A DNA stretch of 64,000 nucleotides from Brevipalpus yothersi (lineage: Eukaryota > Arthropoda > Arachnida > Trombidiformes > Tenuipalpidae), in the NCBI GenBank assembly GCA_003956705.1, contig QZCP01000201.1:130915-194914 (forward strand), written 5' to 3'. Made by a program: the position numbers and the translations under genes. A model generated the notes under the pieces. It was not told the DNA's origin. It did not search any database and worked only from the letters and a program-made list of their open reading frames with translations. Numbering within the stretch: the stretch's first letter is position 1; every line of letters starts with the position of its first letter. Below, piece by piece: positions 1 through 11,415 of the stretch.

Positions 1-327
1 TACAGCTAAGTGGCCCAGGAGATCGCCGAAAGCCTGTGCATCTGCCCCATACTGTCTGTGAGATTGTGTTAGCTTGAAGAACTACTGGAAAGAATTGAAT
101 GCAGTGATACCCCGTAAAGCATCACGATCTGTTCCAGTTGTACTGTACATAGATGCATTTAGTACCGGTGGTAGCTGGCAGAAGTCACCAAAGAAGAATA
201 TAAAGAGGCCACCAAAAGGTTTATTGTAGTCAGGATGGATTTCATGGCAGCGTTTCTCGATCATGTTGAGTAAACGGAGACCAACCATTGACATTTCGTC
301 TATTATAAGGTATCTGATCCACTCCAT
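1..327 (-). pseudogene. Helitron PIF1 helicase fragment (Walker B)
   Basis: This fragment carries YLIIDEMSMVG (Walker B) and GDFCQLPPV, both characteristic PIF1 motifs following Walker A. It is shifted in frame relative to the upstream helicase piece. A TAG at 82 interrupts it, but the same frame continues (FFKLTQSHRQYGADAQAF) to the window edge, so the rest of the helicase lies outside. Confidence 0.85.
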
Positions 328-1680
328 ATCCTGCTGGAAATTACGGCTAGTCTCTCTGTAGAGAAGTGATTCTTATTCACAGGCAAGCCTAGAAGAGAGT
401 GGATAGTTTCTCCATCAATATTGAGAGGAATACCTGCAATACCTGTTGGAGCAATCACAGCGATTGCCTCGGCCCCGTATTGTGCAGTTACTAATCTGAT
501 GATTTCTTTTATCAGCGTGCTCTTTCCACATCCAGCTCTCCCTTGGACCCTGATTCGTTTGATGTGACTCTTTCCTGACAATTGCTCCTGAACTAATCGC
601 AAGACATTTCTCTGCTTCGCTGAAAAGTTGATGGGTCGTGATGATGCACTACTCATGGAGGGTCGTGGCTGTGCTTGGTTCTTGTAATCAGCTAAAAACC
701 TTGTTACCACATCCATTGGAGGGCTGCAGAAATCAGAAGTGTTCCAATCCATTCCGATATCCATCAAACGTTTCCCAAAGTTGGTCTTCTCTGAGCTTTC
801 TCTTATCTGTGACATACCTATATATGGCTCAAGTATAACACTCTCATTGGTGCTCTGGATAACTTCTCCTTTGTCAAGAGGCTCTGGGAGATCTATGACT
901 TCAGGATGTTCGAATTCAATACCATGGAAGAACTCTTGCCATGTCGCATATTGTTGGGGTGGATTAGCATGTGCTGTTCTGAAGAGATGATGGAGGAGAC
1001 ACTGATGTCTGTAATATCGTCCATCATTTTCCGGATCACCATTGGGCTTGAGAATAGGGAAGACTTGAACAATGGCTTCTTTTCCTCTTTTTTTAACTTG
1101 GTTTCCATGTTGGTAATACCATTTGGTAAAATGTAGCAAGCTCATATTTTCCTCTCGCTCAGGTCTCCCCGTGTAGGTTTGAAGCTTATTCATGCTGATT
1201 TGTAGGTGCTGACCTTGTCTCTTGACCAGATTGGCGTCAAGAGTATTGAGGTTCAGGGACACAAAAGTTCTCGTTGAATGGAAGAGAGGCCAACCCATCA
1301 GTATATGTATTACTTCTTGCGATGAATAGTCTCTGACACCCAGAGTGGCGATCATAACTCGATGGAGAACTCGGGTAGCAGGGGACTCATTGGGCTCATG
1401 ATCACAAAAACGCTTCAAGACCTCATCCAACTGTGGTGAGCTCATTCCACCCTTAGCAGCATATTTGATTATATATTGTAACACAGCTTGCAGGCTGACC
1501 AATGGAGAAAAGTCTGTGTTCGAACGCCAAACTTGGGTGACAAAAGGGTTATATTTCGCCAGAGTCTCATTATTTCTAGCTGGCTCATAGTGGAGATTAC
1601 CATTTACTTCGAAGATTTTGCTCTCCTCTCTCAGATCTTTTGGAAAACCATATCTACATTTGAGAGCGCCTGAGCGGAAT
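303..1680 (-). pseudogene. Helitron Rep C-terminus and PIF1 helicase N-terminal part
   Basis: The open frame runs on the minus strand from about 1680, upstream of the first ATG at 1502. It contains YIIKYAAKGG, corresponding to the Rep tyrosine motif YxxKYxxK, with both tyrosines present. A long linker follows, then a PIF1-family helicase with a Walker A motif (GRAGCGKST) and a downstream APTGIAG motif. The frame is lost at about 303-327 and resumes in the next fragment. Confidence 0.85.
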
Positions 1681-1743
1681 TTTCGTAGACAGCTACTGGA
1701 GCACCTTGAGTCAAATTGGAATGCGTGTAGAAGTTTTCCAAGA

Positions 1744-2067
1744 TCATCTGGATAGTCTCAAGGGTTCACTGAAACGGATCTGTGAAGGAGGTATATCACT
1801 GTGCCGTGATCTATAGATCTTGGCGCTGCATAGTTTATCGAAATATGCTCTAACCATCTCTTCGATTTGTTCGGTCATTGCTGTCTCATCAAAGTCAGGA
1901 GCATCTCTCAGCCAGAGAAGTCCGTGTAAATAAGGGCTACCTCTCCACTGCCACTCATACCTGACCCAGTAGTCTGTGACTTTGAAGACTGGCATGAGTA
2001 CCTGCTCGATGAATACCACCCATCTTTTCTCTGAGCATGATGAAGTAACCAGTGGATTCTTTCGCAT
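1744..2067 (-). pseudogene. Helitron Rep/HUH endonuclease fragment
   Basis: This frame encodes the Rep core, with the motif RYEWQWRGSPYLHGLLWL. In active Helitrons this region holds the metal-binding H-x-H (HUH) pair, normally in the context RGSPHxHG. Here the first histidine is tyrosine (SPYLHG), which should abolish metal binding. The piece is out of frame with the upstream part that ends at 2120. The short joining stretch still reads as Rep-like in another frame (YLDYRNLTPQQRAKLM), so a small indel rather than a large loss separates them. Confidence 0.85.
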
Positions 2068-2119
2068 CAGCTTGGCGCGTTGTTGGGGTGTTAGGTTGCG
2101 ATAATCGAGATAGGTCCCA

Positions 2120-3598
2120 CTACATAATAGCCGATATATCTGGATAGTGATGACTGGCAGCTGATAGAGTCAGGAATACAGTTGGCTTCCTACCAATATG
2201 TTTGACCATGGCTAGTAGCTCTGCACATCGCTGCTTCCAGTATGGCAGGGTAGACCTGATCCTGCCACAGTGGGCTAGAATTCTTTTCATGAAGCCAGGT
2301 TGATTGGTCACTCTGTCTCTCAGTTCCTGTACAGACAGCCCCTGATCGGTTTTTCTTAGGAAGAAACCAGATGCTTGTATGGCTTGATGGCGCAGAACAG
2401 TGTTCATAGCAAAGAATCTGGATCGTGGATCCTTGGCGAATCTACCATCCCCGTAGAGCATCAGAAAGCTGAAATAGGCTTTGAGGTCAGCTTTAATTTG
2501 TCTTGGCTGGCTATAATCTGCTGCACCATATGGGTAAAGAGTTGAAAAGGCTCTCACAATATATCCCTCTTCCTGGAACTCGTTTATTGGACTACCTTCC
2601 AACGTTGGATAGGGTAAGTTCAATAGCTCGAAAATCCGTTTTTCTTGGTTTGGTGGGTCAAGTGAGGAGACATAGCTCTCATTCAAATTCATATCATCTG
2701 TTACTGTGTGAGGCTGTTGTTGATCTTGATTCTCAATGCATGGCAGTAGACTCGTGACATCACCATCTCGGGAAATCCTCGCTAGATTGTCCTCGCTGAT
2801 CTCAATATCACTATAGTAACGATTATGCTGCTTCAGCTATTGAAGTGCGCTACGTATAATCCCAGCGCGAGCTTTGAACTGGGTCAAGCCTTGGAAAGTA
2901 TTCCTCTTGAAAATGATAACAGCATTCAGATCTTCGATATTATGAGGTAGGATTCTGGCATAAGATGTGATGTCTTGCCCAAAATCGATAACATTCCCAC
3001 TGTAGTGGAGTTCCCCTCGAGCCCGTCTATACAGTGAGATTATGGGATGAATGCTGGCAATGAGCATCTGTTCGATAAGATTTAATCCTTTGAGCACTAC
3101 CGGAACAGGACCCGGGTCCATATTGTCGGCCCTTGTGAACTTAGTCTTATCTTTCTTGCAGCTAGGACATATCTTAACGTCATAACTATTCCTCATATGT
3201 AGCTCTCTTTTTGAACAGTTTGAGCACGTTTCGAAGGCGATGAGTTCGAGAACAGCATCGAAAGCATTACCAACTAGCCTCATGTCATCCGTCATCTCAA
3301 AACAATATTGTCCTTCTTCCATGAGTTGTACTTCTTCCATAGGTTCATCAGAGATAGATGAGCCACTCTCGTTATCACTATCAACCTCCATGGCCTCTCT
3401 CCTCCTGGCTTCTTCTTCAGCGGCACGGTTTTCCGCAGCTATGACGAAAGGGGATGAGTTTTGGATCGCAGCTTGGCGTTCTCTCATCGCGGCTTCCTTG
3501 AGTGCCTCCTCCCTGGCTCGTTTTTCTTTCCCATATTTACGAGCAGCAAGTCTCTTGAACTCTGCACCTCTTGCACCTCTTTTCCTCCTAGGTGGCAT
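2120..3598 (-). pseudogene. Helitron N-terminal half (cysteine-rich domain and Helitron-like N domain)
   Basis: Translation starts at an ATG at 3598 with a very basic, alanine- and glutamate-rich stretch. Two CxxC pairs follow near residues 130-150, then a region containing NMDPGPVPVVLKGLNLIEQM, which is typical of the domain preceding Helitron Rep proteins. An in-frame TAG at 2837-2839 interrupts it, but the same frame reads on without further stops through 2692 to 2120, covering the start of the Helitron-like N domain (residues such as YPYGAADYS and DPRSRFFAMN). The stop therefore looks like one nonsense change in a formerly continuous frame. No host function is expected. Confidence 0.85.
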
Positions 3599-4769
3599 GT
3601 TGACCTGTTAAATAAAAAAATAAATTTTTTGTTTGTATTGCTGATAGAACATGAAAAAATTCTCGCAAAAAATGACCAAGTATTTTATGTTAGCACCATC
3701 TAATTGACTTAAAATTACCATAGGGTTAACATTGGTGGTGCTAAGATATAGTAATTTTTTAAAAGGGTATTGTACCATGATGGTAACCGGTCAGTTGAAC
3801 ACCGCTGGGATGAAGGCACCTAACACTCCACAATAATATAAAGTCCTTAGTTCTTGTGGAGATGACACCTATCCACTGTATCAGGTGATTAAGTTGACTC
3901 GATTAGATGGTAGAGTCCACAATAACTGTATACACACTTGGTACACTGTCCGCAACGATATCATCACAAATCCACTGTGAAAATTGACTAAAAAGCACTA
4001 ATATATAGCATAACTATATCCAAATCCCAGAAAAATAACATAAACTTAGTCAACTTGAAGACACATAGTACAAATAACATACTGATATAATACTGCAAGA
4101 TCCCTTAGCTTAAATAGTCTTGTAGGGGCCCATTACTATGATTCTTCTGTTTGTCCCGTTTGCTCTCTCATAACCTGGAGAACAGATGTTGTTTTTTTCC
4201 TGCCAATCATCCTGCACCTTGGCCCCTGGATCAAGATGAAAGGGCAGATGGGCTATTGACCTGCCTCAGGATGCAGTAAACAACCCCAGTAGGGTGTACG
4301 TGACTCTAGTTTCATGTCTTAAACCATATTATTTAGCTTTCCCACGATCAAGTAATAGCAAGCAAATGGTTATCTTGCCCTCATGATCCTTCTCTTAGTA
4401 CATCTGGATCTCATTTACTGTATGCCATGAAAAAACATCTGCAGACTGTTTTCGAGTATTGGCGTCTATCCATCCTGTACGGTCCAACCAATAACAGCTG
4501 CCTCTCTTATTGATAGGTCTCCGATGCATACAATAGTGCTCATGCAAAGCTAGAGTAAGCTTGAACAATAGTATAGCTCTCTCTATATACTAGAAAAGCA
4601 AAGTTAGCACCATCTTGATAGGCTATTTGAATGATCTCGTATGAGATAATATGAATAGATTCGAGTGAGTAACTGGTCGGATGAAAAAACCCCATGTATT
4701 CTCTATGGGAGTTTGCTCGGAATTCGACTAAGTTCGAAGCCTCAGCACCATCCCGTAGACATAACATTA

Positions 4770-4962
4770 CCATAGACTTAACATGGATGGTGCTAACATA
4801 TGATGATTTTTCGAAAGTGTATGGGACCATCATGGTATACATTTTCATGCGGGAAATTGTGGGTACAGAGTGTATCCATGGTGTATTTGACCATACCTCA
4901 AAAAAAATTTTCGAAAAATGACCAAGTATTTTATGTTAGCACCACCTATGTTAAGCCTATGG
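4770..4962. mobile_element. Complete 193-bp MITE-like unit
   Basis: The left end (4770-4797) and right end (4935-4962) are inverted copies of 28 bp differing at three positions. The interior is non-coding and about 70 percent similar by eye to the neighbouring unit at 5128-5317. No clear target-site duplication flanks it. Confidence 0.65.
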
Positions 4963-5127
4963 ACAAATTTTGCAAATCTTATATTTCATGATGGAACTTT
5001 GTAGAGTTATATTTTATTCATCAAAATCACTTGAATACAGTGTACTCTAGTTACCAAAGCTTATTTGAACCAATTACAACGATGATTTCCGGAGTTATAG
5101 TGATTTCAATTTTATGTTAGCACCATC

Positions 5128-5317
5128 CCATAGACTTAACATGGATGGTGCTAACGAAAGATTTTTTTTTCAAAACCACATCCAACCATCCTGGTATATA
5201 TTTTCATGCGGGAAATTGTGTTTACCGAGTGTATCTGAGGTGTATATAGCCATACCTTGAGAAAAAATTTTTGGAAATTTTCGAAAATTATCCCAAGTCC
5301 GAATGTTAGCACCATCC
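5128..5317. mobile_element. Second MITE-like unit, right end degraded
   Basis: The left terminus (5128-5155) matches the 28-bp terminus of the unit at 4770. The right side keeps only GTTAGCACCATCC at 5305-5317 before diverging. Another forward copy of the motif (5116-5127) directly abuts the left terminus, so units are packed end to end. Confidence 0.55.
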
Positions 5318-5548
5318 TCTATGAGCAATCCCATGTTAAATTGAAATTTTGTAACTTTTTTTACTGAACTCCGATTTGATTCTGTTCTATTCCATGATGA
5401 CCTGAATAAGTGTGCAAAATTTCATAACAATCTGTCGAGTAGTTTGGGAGTTGGAATGCTGCGAAAATGTTAGCACCATCCAAATTGTGGGGTAATCAAT
5501 ATTCGAGTTGTTGTTGAAGCATCACTAAGTAGAGATAGCTTCATGAAT

Positions 5549-5572
5549 CTCTCTCTCTCTCTCTCTCTCTCT
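5549..5572. repeat. (CT)n microsatellite
   Basis: A pure CT run marks the right side of the TIR cluster. Confidence 0.95.
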
Positions 5573-5868
5573 TCTACTCACGATCATACGATGATCATTC
5601 GATAGTGTTGTATGGATAATAATCACACACAGTTCTTCGGATTCTTGATGAGTTAAGTTCAGCATCTTGAATACGTTAATGACAACTTACATGTAATAAT
5701 TTTCTTAATGAGTACAATCTAAGTGAGACATCCCGATCAAATTGATGTGTATCTACTTTACCTGGGTCTACCTAACTGGACATTGAAGAATAAAATCTTG
5801 TCAGTGAACTGATCTAATCTGAGCTTGACAGCCTCGATACGATTTTCGATAATATAACTGTGAACTCA

Positions 5869-5895
5869 AAAACAACCACCAAGTGGAGGTGTTTT
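5869..5895 (+). other. Conserved hairpin, copy 1
   Basis: The core AACCACCAAGTGGAGGT can fold with a six-pair outer stem (AAAACA with TGTTTT), one bulged A, CC/GG, an A-A mismatch, CC/GG and a four-base loop AAGT. It lies about 140 bases upstream of the gag-like start codon at 6037. Two further copies (10575 and 11846) keep the core but change the outer stem in a compensatory way. Confidence 0.6.
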
Positions 5896-6036
5896 CAGTG
5901 GTGTCGAACATCATTCGAACAATCTTCCATGATAATTTTTGGTTGTGTAACATATGGTGCCCCGTGTTTCGGTTTATTTCGAGAATTTGTATTGAGAAAG
6001 ATAGAGTAAATTGCTAACTCCAAGTGGTGTTGCAAT

Positions 6037-7131
6037 ATGAGTCGAAATAGTGATGATCAGTCATCAAGTGGAGTCATTCTCGCTGAACAGACTGAAGAGA
6101 GTCTGTTCAAGTTGCTCGATGGTTTCGATTGTCGAGACGTACGTTTGAAATCGAAAAATCAATTAGAGAAACTGTCTCTCAAAGCCATCAACAATCATGC
6201 TATTGCTTGTGGTGTTTCTGAATCATTCAGAGCAGATGAGCTGATAGATGATGTATTTTTCAATTCTATTCCAGAGGTGATTCAAAGGATGAGATCTCAA
6301 GGATTTTTTGAAAATGATATCAGAATTATTTTAGAATCCGGATTCATCCACATGAATTTACTTGAAAAAGCAACAATAGAAGATATTAAAAGCTCTGATT
6401 TGCTGCCGGCTCTGAAGACGAGACTATCAATTGTGCTGGAGCTCAACTATCGTCCTGATGGAAAGGAGGAAGCTTCAAAAACAGTTGAACCAACATCAAC
6501 GTTGTTGTGGTTCGAGGAGAGATCAGCTCCAATCACTCGAAATGATGATGTGAATGAATGGTTAGATAACATTGTATGTAAGTTAAGAGATGTCGATCCA
6601 ATGCAGACAACTTGGACCACGAAAATCAAGAGTCTTTTGGATAGTGAGAGAAGAAGAACTGCCGAAAAAATTACTCTAGCTTACCCATCGATGGGTGCCG
6701 AAAATTTCATTGCAGAATTTAGGAGTTAAAGTTGCTCTGATGAATTTAAGAATCGATATAGCTGTGAGCTTAGTGAACTAGGATGGAAGTCAGATACTGA
6801 TCCAACTGACCATTATTCTAAGGTGAAGAGGTTGATGAAAGGCTTGAGTGGTTCAATTGATACTTTGCTGGTGATCCAACATTGTATTGATACACTTCTA
6901 TATGAATTAAGATGTGATCTCCAAGATGAGGGATGCATAAATGATGAGGATAAATTCATCATAGCTTCCAGGAGTAAAGCTCGAAAGTTCATTCGTAAGC
7001 TCAAGAGAAAGAATAAGGAGCAGCCATCAAGTGAAAGTGCTCGAAGTAAAAATAGTAAGCAGAGTAAAGAGAGAGAAAATCAAGGAAAAACCAATGAAAA
7101 AGGCTGTTACAATTGTACCGGTGATCATTAG
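6037..7131 (+). pseudogene. Gag-like polyprotein with zinc knuckle, interrupted
   Basis: The first frame (6037-6729, 230 residues) has a charged N-terminus and a helical segment around residues 90-135 that resembles a SAM-type fold. A stop at 6727 and a frame change follow. The frame resumes at about 6823 with a basic region and the CCHC knuckle start CYNCTGDH. A TAG at 7129-7131 falls inside the knuckle; the next residues (ARNC) supply the last cysteine in the same frame. The gag identity rests on the knuckle and position; the sequence is not strongly diagnostic on its own. Confidence 0.7.
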
Positions 7132-7248
7132 GCTCGGAATTGTCCTCGTAATGAGGAAGGTAACGGTAATTCGAATAGAGGAAGAGGGGGCTCATGGAAC
7201 AGAGGTCGAAGTTTCTTCCCTATTCGAAATTATCAGAGAAATTATCGT

Positions 7249-9204
7249 TTGAATCAAGATGAACGAGATGAGAAAACTACATCTTCTTCTATCTCAGGCC
7301 AAAATAGTGCTGAAAGTGGTGAACAAAATACAGTTCAGAGCCATTTCAGTGAGAAAAATTCTAAAAAGAATCAGAATCATTGTTCTTCTGAGCAGTGGTC
7401 ATCGAGTATGTTCACTGTTGCTGCTGACACTACCAAGGGAGGTGTCAATGATGAATCATTCTGTTTCATTGGGAATACTGAGAAAAGTTTCAAGTCTTTT
7501 GCGTGTACTACTGATTATCAGGTTGCTCATGTTTTGAAATTCAAACACTTTCTAGAAGGAAGAGAATTCACAATTGTCAGCGATCATTGTGCTCTCTGTT
7601 ATTTGGCTAAAGCTTCGTTTAAATTAGAACGTCTACATCGTTGGAAAACTGCTCTGAATCAATTCAATTATAAGATAGTCTATTCTAGAGGTGATACCCA
7701 CCCAGCTGACTGCTACACAAGATGTACCGATTGGGATCATAGAAACCCAGAAGAAGTTAAAGAGGATGATCTATTTGCTTTCGAAGCAGAAGTTGAACCA
7801 GTTTTGAAGGCAAAAACTTCATTTCTAGCGAATTTAGTAGTCGAAGAATTCAGTGAGCGAGCGAAAGATGTTTCAGTTTTTGACGATGGATGGAGAAAAA
7901 ATTTTGTTCTACCAGCTAACACTTCAGTTCCACTTGATCGAAACGAGATTCTTAAGCAGCAACAAAAAGATTCTTTTTGTAAATCAATTTGTGATGAGAT
8001 TAAGCACAAACTCGAGTCTGATTTCTCGAAAAAATTTGAAATATTTGAGGGTTTACTGTTGAGAAAACCGATGGAAAAGCATTCTTCGTCGAGGGATGTC
8101 TTACCATTGGGATTCAAAAACCAAGTGATAGATTTTTATCATTCAGTTAGTCATGGTCTGCATTTTGGTTTCCAAAAAACTTGTAATAGTGTAGCTACTC
8201 AATTTTGGTGTAAGGAGCTTGTCCAATGGGTCAAAGCTAGAGTAAACGAGTGTGAGAGTTGTGATAAAATGAAATCAATTAATAAAGTTGAATCAGTTGC
8301 AAGTGAAATGCCAATCGCAGCGAAACCAATGGAAAGGGTCCAAATCGATGTGATTGGACCTTTAAACGAATCAGTAATAGGGAATAAAATTATTATCCAA
8401 GCTATCGATATGCATCCTGGTTTTCTCTGGGCAAAAGCATGTAAGCAGCAAACAGCAACCGATATCATCACATTTCTGAAGGAGATATTTAAGGAGCGTG
8501 GTGTGATGAGGAATATTCATTCAGATTTGGGACGAAATTTCATTTCAAATAAGTTTCAAGATTTTCTGAAATCTCTTGGAATAGAACATGTAAAAAGTAC
8601 TGCTCACCATCCACAAACTCAGGGTCGAGTTAAACGAGCAAACAGCACACTCGTTAATGTTCTAAGAACGGCAGCCAAGAAAACTGATTGGGATGATGAA
8701 CTATGGTGGAAAATATTGTTAAAAATTTGTCAGAAAAATGGAATGAATTCACCATCTCCATTTTTTGTCATGCATGGATTTGAGCCTAATCTTCCAGCTG
8801 ATTTGGCCCTTGGCATTGAGAGAAATTCGAAAGATCTATCAGTTGAGCGACAAAAAGTAATCGAAAAACGGAAGTTGAAACAAGAAGAAGTATGCACAAA
8901 ATTGAATGAGAACGCACATCAACCGACGATAAAAGTTGGTGATTTAGTAACCGAAAAAACTGGCTATCGGAAAAGGGAATTCGGAAAACTTTCAAATCGG
9001 TGTGAAGGTAGATTTTTGGTAATCGAAATATTTCCAAATTCGACATGTAAAATATTGAACCTCAAGAATGAGGAAATACATACAGCTAATTTCCAAAGAT
9101 TGAAGAAAACTAGAGGTAGGAAACCACAAAATCATGATCAATTGATGAAAAAATCATGCAATTGTCATGAGGCAGAAAGGCCTTGCATATTCCTCATGCA
9201 ATAA
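7249..9204 (+). pseudogene. Gypsy pol remnant: RNase H fragment and integrase
   Basis: This open frame of 651 codons begins in the gag tail. From about residue 84 it matches the second half of Gypsy RNase H (REFTIVSDHCALCYLAKASF). The H2C2 zinc-binding region (HSVSHGLHFG, then CESCDK) and the integrase core follow. The first catalytic aspartate (QIDVIGPL) and the second (HSDLGRNF) are present. The expected glutamate in the PQTQGxxER-type motif is lysine (PQTQGRVKRAN), so the DDE triad is broken. The C-terminus ends with a small basic domain. The frame is long and open, yet the protein lacks reverse transcriptase and should be catalytically dead. Confidence 0.85.
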
Positions 9205-9890
9205 TGCTAATGAATCCCTCAGAAACAGTGAGGAATGTAATCAAGGTTAATGCTCACGTGAGCCGCATTTTTAATTACCTTAAGATCATTAGCGGCTTAT
9301 ACAATGTTATTAATAGCCTCAGGGAATCCCAAAATTTTCCTTAAGAAAATGATGGGGAATTCCCATAGAAGCTTCTAGAAGCTTCTTAATAAGTATATAA
9401 AGGGAGCAAATTTAGTTAATCAGATCACTTGGATTTTTGCTCCGACCCTGCTAAGGTGAGCATCTGCCGCATGCTGGCCAGTGATGGCTAGCTTACGGCA
9501 GCCAAGTCTTCTATCTCTTTCTTTCTCTTTCTTTTTACTCCCTCTAAGAGTCATTGTTAGGCTAGGCTCTCTATTATTTTAGAACTCTTCTAAAACTTCT
9601 GTTCTACTTATTATATTCGATATTGCCTTAGCGTCAATAAACTTTATTATCAAGCCTTCCAGTCAGGCCCCAGATACTTTATGATCACTATTAGAACTTT
9701 CCTTTACAGCGCGATAGAACCACGTGAAACCCTCCCAGTAGAACTTCCGTTAGATCAGACAGAATAGTTCGATATCTTAGAATTATAGCTAATCAGAAAG
9801 GTGTGGATATTATGTGGTTATTCTTTCAAAGCCTGAAAGAAACCACCACATACCACCACGATTCCCTCACATTCCCCCACCGATTAGATT
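9205..9890 (+). repeat. LTR-like block with TATA box and polyadenylation signal
   Basis: Immediately after pol comes a non-coding block with a TATA box (TATAAA at 9396-9401), a plausible start region about 25-30 bases later, and AATAAA at 9636-9641. This is the layout expected of a 3' LTR. The exact ends are not clear, and no 5' copy is present in the window, so it could also be a solo LTR from another element. Confidence 0.5.
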
Positions 9891-10574
9891 GACAAGTTTC
9901 AGTACCTTAGATGATAGTTAGGACTTTATAAGACACAAATATTAACGAGACATGACAGCTAATTCATTTTGTCTTTCTTTTGTCATTCCCGTGTCTTGTT
10001 ACACAATCAATTGATAAGAAAAGATGAAGATGAGACTGGCACCATTGGAGCTGTCTCGAAGAGCTCTGTTTAACGGAAAAAACAGAAACTTTGCTTACTG
10101 AATAAGGAGGGCTGCTATCAGTTTAGTTTTCAAATTTTTTCCGTTGAGGAAAAACAGCTGGACCATGAATGACGGTTTGGAATTTGAGTTTTGAATGCTG
10201 AAAAACGGTTAGACTGAGAAGTTATGTTGGATATCTTTCAGCAAAGTTCTTATTGAATGTATTTATAAGTTCTCTTCGTTACCGTTTATTATTATTATTC
10301 CTACTCAATTATTTTATTCTTGATGATCAATGTTCTCAAATCATTCAAATCAGTTACAATTTCTGGTCTCTCTTCATACACACAAAGCGAGTAAAAATTG
10401 AAGTTTTACTTATGTTCCCAGACAATTAAACTAAATTTTTATTAACTTTGGAAACTATACAATAGTTAACTCATACATTCTGAGTCAAGTGGAGAAGTGA
10501 AAATTTTTGATATGTATTTGAATCAAAAATAAGTTTTCAAAGTGATTTTGAACGAAAGTTTGATGAGAAAAACA

Positions 10575-10601
10575 GAGACAACCACCAAGTGGAGGTGTCT
10601 C
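10575..10601 (+). other. Conserved hairpin, copy 2
   Basis: The core is the same as in copy 1. The outer stem is GAGACA paired with TGTCTC, different in sequence from copy 1 but fully complementary. The bulged A and the AAGT loop are retained. Confidence 0.6.
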
Positions 10602-11048
10602 AAATTGATGAAGTTCTTCCCATATAAAAGTGATCAGAATTTTTGCTGATATTTTCATCATAAATCAAGTTGTGTGAACTTATTCTTTTCTCTGATATCA
10701 TTTATTGTTGATGATCAAGAATCTGAGAAAGTTGCTTCTGGTATGAGATGAACAACAACAAAGTTTAGTCGTATAAAGTTAATGAAAATCTTCCCAATCT
10801 ACAAGCGAATTAGAAAGTGTTCTCTTTGTTTTGTTCTCTCATGTTGTGTTGGTGATCATTAAGAAAAAAATGTTCATGGAATGAAATAGACTAGAATTAC
10901 ACTGAGGAATCGGATTTTCTATCTCAATCTAAACACTGAATCGGTTTCCGTTCGTAAGCAATCGAATCTCATGTGAGCAAAAGCTAAGGATGTGTTGAAT
11001 TTCATTTCAAATATTCACTGCTCTGTTTAGTTTCATACTAGTGGAGAA

Positions 11049-11065
11049 GGCCGGTTATACCGGCC
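11049..11065. other. Perfect GC-rich palindrome
   Basis: GGCCGGT and ACCGGCC are perfect complements separated by TAT. It stands out in AT-rich surroundings just upstream of the CT-rich tract. Confidence 0.6.
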
Positions 11066-11104
11066 AAAACCTAGATGGGTAAAACTCGACAAAATTTTGA
11101 ACTA

Positions 11105-11400
11105 CTTCTCTCTTTCTCTTCCGCTCTCTCGGTCTCTCTTTCCTTCTCTTTCTTAGTCTGTCTCTCTGTCTCTTTTTGTCGATCTCTCTCTTTTTCTTTC
11201 GCTTTCTCTCTCTCTTTCTTTCTCTCTGTTTCTTTCTGTCTCTCTGTCTCTCTCTCTCTGTCTCTCTCTCTGTCTCTCTGTCTCTCTGTCTCTCTGTCTT
11301 TCTTCCTCTTTCTTTCTGTTTCTCTCTCTCTCTTTTTCGGTCTCTCTCTTTCTCTTTCTTTCTCTCAGTCTCTCTTTCTCGCTCTCTATCTCTGTCTCTA
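11105..11400. repeat. Degenerate CT/CTTT-rich tract
   Basis: About 300 bases of imperfect CTCTCT, CTTT and CTGT units on the plus strand. Open frames in all directions across it are low-complexity artefacts. Confidence 0.9.
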
Positions 11401-11415
11401 TGATCACCGAATCCT

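Larger units (their letters stand above)
1..3598 (-). mobile_element. Decayed autonomous Helitron, truncated by window edge
   Basis: Minus-strand reading gives, in order, the parts of a Helitron rolling-circle transposase: an N-terminal cysteine-rich region, a Helitron-like N domain, a Rep (HUH endonuclease) region and a PIF1-type helicase. The order and spacing match Helitron RepHel proteins. The reading frame is broken by TAG codons near 2837 and 82 and by frame changes between about 2120 and 2067, 1744 and 1680, and 327 and 303. The helicase runs off the left edge, so the 3' terminus is not visible. I could not place a 5' TC terminus. The element is inactive as it stands. Confidence 0.9.
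3599..5500. repeat. Cluster of short TIR (MITE-like) units with motif GTTAGCACCATCC
   Basis: The motif GTTAGCACCATC or a close variant occurs on the plus strand at about 3689, 4603, 4741 (degenerate), 4935, 5116, 5305 and 5469. It occurs in reverse orientation at about 3733, 4786 and 5144. The reverse copies are preceded by CCATAGACTTAACAT or a variant, and some forward copies are followed by its complement, so the full inverted terminus is about 28 bp. Similar internal sequence (for example TTTTCATGCGGGAAATTGTG) is shared between units. No coding capacity is seen. The Helitron start codon lies at the left edge of the cluster. Confidence 0.7.
6037..9204 (+). mobile_element. Ty3/Gypsy-like retrotransposon, internally deleted
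   Basis: A gag-like frame is followed by a zinc knuckle and then, without protease or reverse transcriptase, by the C-terminal half of RNase H and a full integrase region. The gag-to-RNase H junction lies near 7500. No second LTR matching the block at 9.2-9.9 kb is visible upstream of gag. A possible primer-binding site beginning TGGTGCCCCGTG at about 5956 is only suggestive. The copy cannot be autonomous. Confidence 0.85.

Noticed and set aside
5940..5975. Primer-binding site and 5' LTR before gag
   Set aside because: TGGTGCCCCGTG looks like a primer-binding site, but no LTR end precedes it and no repeat of the 9.2-9.9 kb block is present, so I did not annotate it as a feature.
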